From contig USFL01000118.1 of assembly GCA_900553905.1 (NCBI GenBank), positions 1 through 5,549 of the forward strand: a DNA stretch of 5,549 bases, given 5' to 3'. The stretch is from an uncultured Eubacteriales bacterium. GTDB lineage: Bacteria > Bacillota > Clostridia > Christensenellales > Aristaeellaceae. The stretch's first letter is position 1, and each line of letters starts with the position of its first letter. The position numbers and the translations under genes were made by a program. Under the pieces are notes generated by a model. The model saw only the letters and a program-made list of their open reading frames with translations. It ran no database searches and was not told where the DNA came from. Of this stretch, positions 1 through 5,276 are shown piece by piece.

Positions 1-754
1 GCGCGCGCACGGCCTGCGCAAGCGCCGGGCGCGCGGACTCGCTGACGGCCTGCAGCACGTTGGCCATCGCGGGGGCGAGGGCGGTCAGATCACACCTGAG
101 CAGCGCATCCTGTGCGGCTGCGTTATCCGGATGGCGCAGCGAGGAGGCGTCCATTCGGTCAAAGGCCGAAAACACCTCGCGTGTGCTCAGACCCTCGCAT
201 GGCTGCACCAGCACCAGCCACACCTGCGGCGCGGGCGTGAGGGACTGGATTCGCTCGCCGATGCCGCCCACGCGTGCCAGCCCGCCCGTGAGGAGAAAGG
301 GCACGTCCGCACCCAATTCCAGACCCAAAGACAACAGCTCCGCACGCGAAAGGCCCAGCCCCCACAGGGTATTAAGCCCCTTGAGCGCCGCGGCGCAGTC
401 GGCGCTGCCGCCCCCCATGCCCGCGCCCGACGGAATGCGCTTCTCGAGCTGAATACGGGCTCCCCGGCGCACGCCGCAGCGCTCGCGCAAAAGCAGGGCC
501 GCCCGGTAGACCAGGTTGGACGCGTCATAGCGCACCCCGGCGGAGGAAAGGCCGTCACCCGCCTCGGGCCGGGCCGCGCTCTCTGCGCCGCCGGGCACGG
601 CCTCCAGCGTGAGCTCCTCCGATTCTTCCATCCACAAAAGGTCGCACAGGGATACGGTCTGCATCAGCATATCCATCAGGTGGTATCCGTCCGGGCGTGT
701 GCCCAGAATATCCAGCGTCCAGTTGATCTTGGCATACGCCGCCAGACAAAGCAT
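1..754 (-). CDS. ispE: 4-diphosphocytidyl-2-C-methyl-D-erythritol kinase (IspE), 3' end cut off by window edge
   Basis: This is a GHMP-family kinase that phosphorylates the 2-hydroxyl of CDP-methylerythritol using ATP, in the cytosolic MEP pathway to isoprenoid precursors. The 251 visible residues start MLCLAAYAKINWTLDI, the typical IspE N-terminus, with the conserved lysine of AKIN at K9. RPDGYH follows at 20-25. The glycine-rich ATP loop PSGAGMGGGSAD is at 108-119, and LGADVPF at 147-153 carries the catalytic aspartate D150. The family is usually about 280-300 residues, so only the last few tens, including the third GHMP motif, lie beyond base 1. The start at 754 is preceded by an AAAGGGTGG ribosome-binding site 6 nt away and fits family start positions. 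The stretch around residues 52-79, between the first strands and the YRAA helix, looks somewhat longer than usual and is rich in Gly, Ala and Glu. The gene is divergent from the DUF1934 gene and has its own promoter in the shared gap. Identification is secure. Confidence 0.97.
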   Translation of the reverse strand, partial: MLCLAAYAKINWTLDILGTRPDGYHLMDMLMQTVSLCDLLWMEESEELTLEAVPGGAESAARPEAGDGLSSAGVRYDASNLVYRAALLLRERCGVRRGARIQLEKRIPSGAGMGGGSADCAAALKGLNTLWGLGLSRAELLSLGLELGADVPFLLTGGLARVGGIGERIQSLTPAPQVWLVLVQPCEGLSTREVFSAFDRMDASSLRHPDNAAAQDALLRCDLTALAPAMANVLQAVSESARPALAQAVRA

Positions 755-783
755 TGCAACCCACCCTTTCGTTATGGTATAGT
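754..783 (+). promoter_or_regulatory. Extended -10 sigma-A promoter for the DUF1934 operon
   Basis: TTGCAA (754-759, four of six matches to TTGACA) is followed after 18 bp by TATAGT (778-783, five of six). A TGG at 775-777 makes it an extended -10. The predicted start is near 790, about 40 nt before the ATG at 830. The -35 element overlaps the first base of the ispE start codon. It occupies the same DNA as the ispE promoter, so two polymerases could hardly bind at once. Confidence 0.5.
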
Positions 784-796
784 TACAGTATACCAT
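774..796. repeat. Inverted repeat in the ispE / DUF1934 divergent promoter region
   Basis: ATGGTATA (774-781) and TATACCAT (789-796) are perfect 8-bp inverted arms around a 7-bp centre (gttacag). Each arm contains the TGGTATA part of one of the two extended -10 elements. The symmetry may simply follow from two back-to-back promoters, or it may also be an operator for a dimeric regulator. The sequence does not decide between these. Confidence 0.6.
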
Positions 797-815
797 TTTT
801 TTTGCAAACCGTTAA
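787..815 (-). promoter_or_regulatory. Extended -10 sigma-A promoter for ispE
   Basis: Read on the minus strand, TTAACG (815-810, four of six matches to TTGACA) is followed after 17 bp by TATACT (792-787, five of six). A TGG directly upstream of the hexamer (795-793) makes it an extended -10 element. The predicted start lies near 780, giving a leader of about 26 nt that contains the ispE ribosome-binding site. The call rests on motif matching only. Confidence 0.6.
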
Positions 816-829
816 GGGGGCGGTATCCC

Positions 830-1267
830 ATGCCGGCGATTCCGGTGCTGATTACCATTCGTTCCAGCGCGCACCGCGAGCAGGCCGCGGGGGATGAAAC
901 CATCTCCATGCTCACCTCCGGGCGGCTGGAGCTGGAGGAAACCCGCGCCGTGATCCGCTATGAGGAGACGCTGGATGAAAGCCTGCCCGCCCAGCAGGTG
1001 GTCATGACCATCGACGATGGGGGAGCGACCATGAGCCGCGGCGGCGAATACGCCACGGACATGGTGTTCCGCATGGGCTGCCGCTATGAGGGCACGTATC
1101 GCACCCCCTATGGCGACATGGAGCTGGCCGTATACTGCACGCGCCTGCGCTATGATCTGGGCGAGGACGGGGGAGAGGTGCAGCTGAGCTATCAGCTGGA
1201 TTTGAACGGCTCCTTCGCTGCCATGCACGATTTGGAAATGCGGCTCATCCGCCAGGGCGATGATTGA
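830..1267 (+). CDS. DUF1934 domain protein (YwiB-like calycin-type beta-barrel)
   Basis: A small cytoplasmic protein of 145 residues, typical for the DUF1934 family. The family is structurally a lipocalin/calycin-like beta-barrel and has no established biochemical role. Family features seen: an N-terminal strand VLITIRSS (6-13), the acidic stretch before TSGRLELEE (29-37), IRYEETLDE (42-50), the central MSRGGEYATDMVF (68-80), YRTPYGDMELAVY (90-102), and the C-terminal GGEVQLSYQLDLNG (114-127) leading into the last strand. There is no signal peptide or membrane segment. The reading frame stays open far upstream, but that part lies antisense to ispE. The ATG at 830 is chosen because AAGGGGG (814-820) sits 9 nt upstream and the family start matches. 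It is first gene of a rightward unit and overlaps the next gene by 8 bp. In other Firmicutes a DUF1934 gene often sits beside argS, which is not here. Confidence 0.9.
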   Translation: MPAIPVLITIRSSAHREQAAGDETISMLTSGRLELEETRAVIRYEETLDESLPAQQVVMTIDDGGATMSRGGEYATDMVFRMGCRYEGTYRTPYGDMELAVYCTRLRYDLGEDGGEVQLSYQLDLNGSFAAMHDLEMRLIRQGDD

Positions 1268-1805
1268 TCTGGCGGGCGCGCAGCGCGCGATCTATGAGGC
1301 GATCCGAGGCGCGGCGGATGCGCCCTGCTTTGTGCGCCTGTGCATGGATCATGACGCTTTGTGGGTGAGCGACCTGCCGCGCCGGACGGAGCGTCTGAAT
1401 CCGGCCCTCTCGGCGCTGGAATCGTTGGGTCTGCGCTGCGAAACGGACCCGGCCACGGGCCTGTGGCGGCTGGACTGGACGGCGGAGGGCTGGCGCGAAC
1501 GGCTGGACCAACTGCCGGACCGGACGCCTGCTTTGCCGCGCGATGAAGCGCTGCATCCCGCCTATGCGCTGTGCCGCCTGCTGCTGCTCCACCCCGCGCC
1601 GCTTGAGCGCCAGCCCATGGCGCAGGTACGGGAGGTGGCGAAGCTGGCGGCAGGTGCGCCGGGGCCGCTTTTGGCCGCTGTGCCCGCGCTGGCCGGTGAG
1701 GCCGCGCAATGCCTTCGCATGGGTATGCCCCTGGCGGAAGGCGCAGGGCGGGTGCTGGCGGACTGGATCGTGCGCATGGATGAGAATTGCAAACAGGAGG
1801 GATAG
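1260..1805 (+). CDS. Conserved-looking hypothetical protein, 181 residues, function unknown
   Basis: I do not recognise a named family. The start ATG at 1260 overlaps the last 8 bp of the DUF1934 gene and has only a weak ribosome-binding site, so it is probably translated by coupling to its neighbour. Stop at 1803. The N-terminal ~75 residues suggest a small alpha/beta domain: a helix (AQRAIYEAIRGA, 7-18), a strand (CFVRLCM, 23-29), LWVSDLPRR (34-42), a helix (LNPALSALESLG, 46-57) and a strand (LWRLDW, 68-73). The C-terminal half (about 98-176) is Leu/Ala-rich and predicted helical. WVSDLPRR followed by an aligned helix and strand recalls a winged-helix or ACT-like arrangement, but no DNA-binding or catalytic signature is visible. 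There is no signal peptide or transmembrane segment. Good codon periodicity, flanking gene overlap and the consensus ribosome-binding site at its 3' end support it as real. Confidence 0.8.
   Translation: MIDLAGAQRAIYEAIRGAADAPCFVRLCMDHDALWVSDLPRRTERLNPALSALESLGLRCETDPATGLWRLDWTAEGWRERLDQLPDRTPALPRDEALHPAYALCRLLLLHPAPLERQPMAQVREVAKLAAGAPGPLLAAVPALAGEAAQCLRMGMPLAEGAGRVLADWIVRMDENCKQEG
1795..1800 (+). promoter_or_regulatory. Consensus ribosome-binding site fixing the start of the MBL-fold gene
   Basis: A full AGGAGG lies 6 nt upstream of the ATG at 1807, inside the last codons of the preceding gene. It fixes this start in a frame that otherwise stays open for another 264 bases upstream. Confidence 0.85.
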
Positions 1806-1806
1806 C

Positions 1807-2454
1807 ATGATTCTGAAATACTACGGGCATTCTTTTTTTACCTTGACGCTGGAAAACGGCTCGATGATTGCCTTTGACCCCTACGGCGCATTTTACGAAT
1901 ATCCCCGGCGCCTGCTTAGGGCGGACGTATGCCTGATCTCCCACCACCATTACGACCATGACGGGCCTACGTGCCTGGAGCCGGGCGCGGAGGTGATTGA
2001 CGCGCCGGGCGCGCATGAGCTGGCGTGCGGCGCGTCCGTTCTGGGCGTGCCCACCTTCCACGATGGGCGGGGCGGGGCGCAGCGGGGCAAGAATACCTTC
2101 TTTGTGGTGGAGGCCGAAGGCATGCGCATCGGCCATGCGGGCGATCTGGGACACCTGCCCACGCGCGCGCAGGTTGCGCAGATCGGCCGGCTGGACCTGC
2201 TGCTGCTGCCCGTGGGCGGCTATTATACCATCGACGCGGCTCAGGCTCTGGAGGTGCGAAAGCTGCTTCAGCCCACGGTGATGGTGCCCATGCACTACCG
2301 CACGCAGTATGATCCTGAAATGAACATCGCGCCGCTTGCGGACTTCCTGGCGCTTTGCGGGGCAGAGGATACGCAGATGCCGCTGCTTCGCGTGGCAAAG
2401 GCGGATATCAGCCAGCGCCCGCCCGTTGTGACGCTGGCGGTTCAGCCGGGTTGA
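1807..2454 (+). CDS. Metallo-beta-lactamase-fold hydrolase, UlaG/YtkL-like
   Basis: A 215-residue cytoplasmic MBL-fold protein of the small UlaG-like branch, which includes L-ascorbate-6-phosphate lactonase and many uncharacterised hydrolases. The N-terminus MILKYYGHSFF is the usual first strand, with H8 in the GHS motif of this branch. The metal motif HHHYDHD (46-52) supplies HxHxDH ligands H46, H48, D50 and H51. TFHDGRGG (83-90) contributes H85, HAGDLGH (110-116) contributes bridging D113, and MVPMHYRT (159-166) contributes the last ligand H163. All expected metal ligands are present, so it should be an active metal-dependent hydrolase. The substrate cannot be named, and no sugar-phosphotransferase or ascorbate genes are nearby. 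AGGAGG (1795-1800) lies 6 nt before the ATG, one base after the preceding stop codon. The reading frame extends further upstream, but that part overlaps the preceding gene and is not coding. Probably co-transcribed with the two genes before it. Confidence 0.93.
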   Translation: MILKYYGHSFFTLTLENGSMIAFDPYGAFYEYPRRLLRADVCLISHHHYDHDGPTCLEPGAEVIDAPGAHELACGASVLGVPTFHDGRGGAQRGKNTFFVVEAEGMRIGHAGDLGHLPTRAQVAQIGRLDLLLLPVGGYYTIDAAQALEVRKLLQPTVMVPMHYRTQYDPEMNIAPLADFLALCGAEDTQMPLLRVAKADISQRPPVVTLAVQPG

Positions 2455-2479
2455 CAGGCGACTTCGTGCGCGCTACAAT
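2451..2479 (+). promoter_or_regulatory. Near-consensus sigma-A promoter for the CTP synthase homologue
   Basis: TTGACA (2451-2456, perfect) is followed by a 17-bp spacer and TACAAT (2474-2479, five of six). This is the strongest promoter match in the window. The -35 hexamer contains the TGA stop codon of the MBL-fold gene (2452-2454). The predicted start is near 2485-2487, giving a leader of about 28 nt. That leader holds no room for an attenuator hairpin, and the predicted start lacks the GGGC-type initial run used in Bacillus-type pyrG reiterative-transcription control. Confidence 0.8.
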
Positions 2480-2500
2480 CAGGCGAAATCATCCGCATGC

Positions 2501-2506
2501 AAGGAG
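2501..2506 (+). promoter_or_regulatory. Ribosome-binding site deciding the CTP synthase homologue start
   Basis: AAGGAG lies 7 nt before the ATG at 2514 and 10 nt before a second in-frame ATG at 2517. The better spacing favours 2514, giving MMKYVFITGG. The ATG at 2510 is out of frame. Confidence 0.7.
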
Positions 2507-2513
2507 CCGATGA

Positions 2514-4121
2514 ATGATGAAATATGTGTTTATTACCGGCGGCGTCGTTTCCTCGCTGGGTAAGGGCGTGACCGCCGCGGCGCTGGGATGCCTGCTCAAG
2601 GCAAGGGGTTATCGCGTAAACATGCAGAAGCTCAACCTCTATTACAATGCCGAGCCCGCCTTTTTAAGTCCGCTGGAGCATGGCGAGGCCTTCATCACCG
2701 AGGACGGGCACGCCGTGGATCTGGATCTGGGCAACTATGAGCGCTTTGTGGATGAAACCCTTTCCGGCGAATGCTGCTGCACCACGGGCAAGATTCACCG
2801 CCGCCTGTTGGAGCGCGAGCTGCGGGGCGAATTCCACGGCATGACCATTCAGGCCATACCGCACGTGGCCAACGAGATCAAAAGCCACATTGAAGGCGTG
2901 GCGGAGCGCTCCGGCGCGCAGATCAGCATTGTGGACATCGGCGGCACCGTGGGGGACATGGAGGCGGCGGTCTATCTGGAAGCCATCCGGCAGATGCGCC
3001 TGGAGCGGAGCGACCCGCATGACTGCTGCTATGTCCACCTGACGCTGATGCCCTATATCTCCACCGCGGGCGAGCTGAAAACCAAGCCCACGCAAAGCAG
3101 CGTGCGCGCGCTGCGCTCCGCCGGCATCCAGCCGGACGTGATCGTCTGCCGCACGGAAAAGCCCATGACTGGCGAGGCGAAGGAAAAGATCGCTTTGTTC
3201 TGCAACGTCAACACCGCCAACGTCATTCAGAACATGGATGTGGACCCGCTGTGCAGGCTGCCTTTGGTGCTGGAAAAGGAGGGGCTGGCCCGCGCGGTGC
3301 TGTCCGAGCTGCATCTGGAAAACGGCGCACCTGACCTGACCGCCCTGAAAACCTATGTTAACAGCGTAGACGAAGCAGCCGTGTCGCTTCGCGTGGCGGT
3401 GGTGGGCAAGTACACCGCCATGCCGGACGCCTACCTTTCCGTGACCGAGGCGTTGCGCCACGCGTGTGCGCGGTGCGGCGTGCAGCCGCGGATCGATCTG
3501 GTGAACGCCGAGGAAATCACGCCGGACACGGCGGAGGAGTTGCTGGGCGGCTATGACGCCATCGTGGCGCCAGGCGGCTTTGGCGACCGCGGGGTGGATG
3601 GCATGATCGTGGCGGCGCGCTATGCGCGCGAGCGGGGCGTGCCCTTCCTGGCCATCGGCTTTGGCATGCAGCTGGCGGTGGTGGAGGCGGCGCGCAGCCT
3701 GCTGGGCATTGCGGACGCGCATACCGCCGAGGCGGACCCGCTGACGGCGCATCCCGTGGTGCGCGTACCGGAGGACCGCATCTGCCAGAACGACAGCCGA
3801 GCCGCCACGCGCATGGGCAGCAGCGGCGTGCGCCTGCTGGACGGCGAATTGCGGCGCATTTACGGTGCGGAGGTGGTGGCCGAGCGCCACTCCAACCGCT
3901 ACGAGGTGGACCCGGCCTACGTGCCCGATCTGGAGCGCAAGGGCTTGCGTCTGGCGGGCGTGAGCATGGAGGCGGGCTACCCCGAAGCGTTTGAAATGGG
4001 GGGCCACCCCTTTTACATCGCGGTGGCATACCATCCGGAATATATCAGTCGGCCGGGCAGGCCGCATCCGCTGTTTGTGCGGTTGGTGCAATGTGGACTG
4101 AAACGCGCATATGCCCGATAG
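2514..4121 (+). CDS. pyrG: CTP synthase homologue with the glutaminase nucleophile cysteine replaced by glycine
   Basis: A 535-residue homologue of CTP synthase, which makes CTP from UTP, ATP and glutamine. Length and two-domain order are normal. The synthetase domain (about 1-265) shows the P-loop region GGVVSSLGKG (9-18, K17), K39, VDLDLGNYERF (69-78, metal ligand D71), IGGTVGD (142-148), the UTP-binding GELKTKPTQ (186-194) and IALFCNV (226-232). The class I glutaminase domain (about 290-535) starts LRVAVVGKYTAMPDAYLSV and keeps the oxyanion loop PGGFGDRGVDG (353-363) and the triad His/Glu in AYHPEY (H507, E509). The nucleophile motif GICLGMQ reads AIGFGMQ: the Cys position (E. coli Cys379) is G382, codon GGC at 3657-3659. 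Other departures are KLDPY to KLNLY, NVDPGTMSP to NAEPAFLSP, Glu140 to D141, GGTMRLG to AATRMG and ERHRHRYE to ERHSNRYE. The frame is intact and the promoter strong, so it is probably expressed. Glutamine hydrolysis by the usual route should be lost. It may use free ammonia or be a divergent paralogue. The symbol denotes homology, not proven CTP synthase activity. Confidence 0.9.
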   Translation: MMKYVFITGGVVSSLGKGVTAAALGCLLKARGYRVNMQKLNLYYNAEPAFLSPLEHGEAFITEDGHAVDLDLGNYERFVDETLSGECCCTTGKIHRRLLERELRGEFHGMTIQAIPHVANEIKSHIEGVAERSGAQISIVDIGGTVGDMEAAVYLEAIRQMRLERSDPHDCCYVHLTLMPYISTAGELKTKPTQSSVRALRSAGIQPDVIVCRTEKPMTGEAKEKIALFCNVNTANVIQNMDVDPLCRLPLVLEKEGLARAVLSELHLENGAPDLTALKTYVNSVDEAAVSLRVAVVGKYTAMPDAYLSVTEALRHACARCGVQPRIDLVNAEEITPDTAEELLGGYDAIVAPGGFGDRGVDGMIVAARYARERGVPFLAIGFGMQLAVVEAARSLLGIADAHTAEADPLTAHPVVRVPEDRICQNDSRAATRMGSSGVRLLDGELRRIYGAEVVAERHSNRYEVDPAYVPDLERKGLRLAGVSMEAGYPEAFEMGGHPFYIAVAYHPEYISRPGRPHPLFVRLVQCGLKRAYAR

Positions 4122-4134
4122 GCCCGATGCGAAG

Positions 4135-4164
4135 AGGGGGGACCCGCCTGGATGGGTCCCCCTT
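4135..4164 (+). terminator. GC-rich stem-loop downstream of the CTP synthase homologue, without a U-tract
   Basis: GGGGGACCC (4137-4145) pairs perfectly with GGGTCCCCC (4154-4162) around an 8-nt loop. The stem extends by a G-U and an A-U pair to 4135/4164. It starts 13 nt after the stop codon. The following bases (gtgctgtgat) do not form a U-tract, so it is a poor intrinsic terminator. It may instead be a 3' stabilising or processing structure, or a partial attenuator before the next gene. Confidence 0.5.
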
Positions 4165-4200
4165 GTGCTGTGATATCGTAGAATAAGGAGGCGTGAGCCA

Positions 4201-5271
4201 ATGCCCCTTGCATTTGCCGGAGACGACGCAACCCGCCTCAAGGCCCTGCTAGACCTGTCGGAGGAGAACCTGCGCGCGCTGGAATGGTTCAGCGGCTATC
4301 TGAACCTGTGCCCGCGCTTTGTAAGCGGCGAGGATGTGGAGACGCTGACCCGTGAGTGCGGCGTGACCGGCGAGGAGGCGTACCGGCTGCTGATGGCCTC
4401 GGCCTGCGGGCTGGACATCGCGGCCGACCCGTGGGCGCGCAGAATGGCGGAGCGCTACTTCCGGCCCGGCGTGCGCTGCCTGGATGCCGCGGCCTGCCGC
4501 GCCGACCCGTACTACGCCGCCGTGCGTCTGCCCAAGGCGCGGCAGGGGGACTGGACTTTGGGGTATAAGCGCATCGAGGCTTACGAAGCCTTTACTGCGG
4601 GTGATTTGCTCCTTTTGCCCGACGGGCGCGAGGTCCCGCAAGCCGGGTATTTCACGGAGCCGTTTCTGGCCCCGGTCGTGGAGCAGGGCGGGCGGGAATG
4701 GATGACCGTCACGCCGAGCGAACTGAGCACCATGACCGCGGATATTCAGGCTGTGGGTGGCAAGGTGGCGGTGTTCGGGCTGGGGCTGGGTTATTATGCC
4801 TTCATGGCGGCGCGCAAGCCGGAGGTAGGCCGCGTGACGGTGATCGAGCGCGACTCCGGTGTGATTGCGCTGTTTAGGGAGCACATTCTGCCTGCCTTTG
4901 AAAACGCGGAAAAAGTGAGCGTGGTGCAGGAGGACGCCTATGAATACGCCGCCCATATGAGCGGCGAGGGGTACGACTACGCCTATGTGGACATCTGGCA
5001 TGACGTGTTGGACGGGGTGGAGATGTACCTGAAAATGAAGCGGCTGGAAAACCTTTCCCCGGGCACGCGCTTTCTGTACTGGATCGAAACCTCCATGCTG
5101 TGCTGGCTGCGCGGGATGGCTTTGATGGAAATTGCAGAAAAAAAGGACGGCCCGATGCTTGAAGCCATCGGGCCGGTGAAAGGGCTTGAGGATTTGAAGC
5201 GGGCGCTTTCGCAGGAGGGGCTGCGCCGCCTGGCGCCGCGCATTCCGCTGGAAGTGACGCGGCGGGACTAG
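4201..5271 (+). CDS. Uncharacterised protein with a spermidine-synthase/SAM-methyltransferase-like Rossmann domain
   Basis: A 356-residue soluble protein. Residues 1-110 look mostly helical (for example LKALLDLSEENLRALEWFSGYLN). A middle section includes GYFTEPFLAP (149-158) and ITPNE-like TPSELSTM (171-178). Residues 185-300 are a Rossmann domain: glycine-rich motif I VAVFGLGLGY (189-198), VTVIERD (212-218) with acidic E216 at the end of strand 2, VQEDAYEY (242-249) with D245, and YDYAYVDIWHD (258-268) with D264. This order and the conserved acidic positions match the spermidine-synthase-like branch of class I methyltransferases, but substrate and reaction are unknown. Similar uncharacterised proteins occur in Firmicutes as far as I recall. 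AAGGAGG (4185-4191) lies 9 nt before the ATG. No clear promoter precedes it, so it probably relies on readthrough from upstream or a weak site. The ligA terminator is embedded antisense in its 3' end, over codons for KKDGPMLEAIG. Confidence 0.85.
   Translation: MPLAFAGDDATRLKALLDLSEENLRALEWFSGYLNLCPRFVSGEDVETLTRECGVTGEEAYRLLMASACGLDIAADPWARRMAERYFRPGVRCLDAAACRADPYYAAVRLPKARQGDWTLGYKRIEAYEAFTAGDLLLLPDGREVPQAGYFTEPFLAPVVEQGGREWMTVTPSELSTMTADIQAVGGKVAVFGLGLGYYAFMAARKPEVGRVTVIERDSGVIALFREHILPAFENAEKVSVVQEDAYEYAAHMSGEGYDYAYVDIWHDVLDGVEMYLKMKRLENLSPGTRFLYWIETSMLCWLRGMALMEIAEKKDGPMLEAIGPVKGLEDLKRALSQEGLRRLAPRIPLEVTRRD
5138..5175 (-). terminator. Intrinsic terminator for ligA, inside the 3' end of the convergent gene
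   Basis: Read on the minus strand, a perfect 10-bp stem (5175-5166 with 5157-5148, sequence CGGCCCGATG and its complement) closes an 8-nt loop. It is followed by TCC and then seven T (5144-5138). This is a canonical Rho-independent terminator for leftward transcription. It lies about 100 nt past the ligA stop codon and is the first such structure after it. It works poorly rightward because GTGAAAGGG, not a T run, follows on the plus strand. Confidence 0.8.
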
Positions 5272-5276
5272 ACCGC

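Noticed and set aside
131..829. Upstream extension of the DUF1934 reading frame to 131
   Set aside because: This part lies antisense to ispE, has no family similarity, and the ribosome-binding site and family start point to 830.
1543..1806. Upstream extension of the MBL-fold frame, giving a 303-residue protein
   Set aside because: The extra residues are an Arg/Trp/Cys-rich out-of-frame reading of the preceding gene. AGGAGG and the family N-terminus put the start at 1807.
1192..2295. Long minus-strand open frame across the unknown and MBL-fold genes
   Set aside because: Pro/Arg/Ala-rich low-complexity translation without domains, explained by the coding bias of the plus-strand genes.
4155..4184. 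Possible promoter with TAGAAT (4179-4184) before the methyltransferase-like gene
   Set aside because: The -10 match is fair, but no -35-like hexamer lies 16-18 bp upstream and there is no TG extension.
2664..4241. 525-codon open frame on the minus strand opposite the CTP synthase homologue
   Set aside because: It mirrors codon positions of a clearly real gene in GC-rich DNA, is rich in His, Arg and Ala with no domain, and has no ribosome-binding site or promoter.
4249..5001. 250-codon minus-strand frame opposite the methyltransferase-like gene
   Set aside because: No recognisable domain or ribosome-binding site; composition typical of an antisense shadow.
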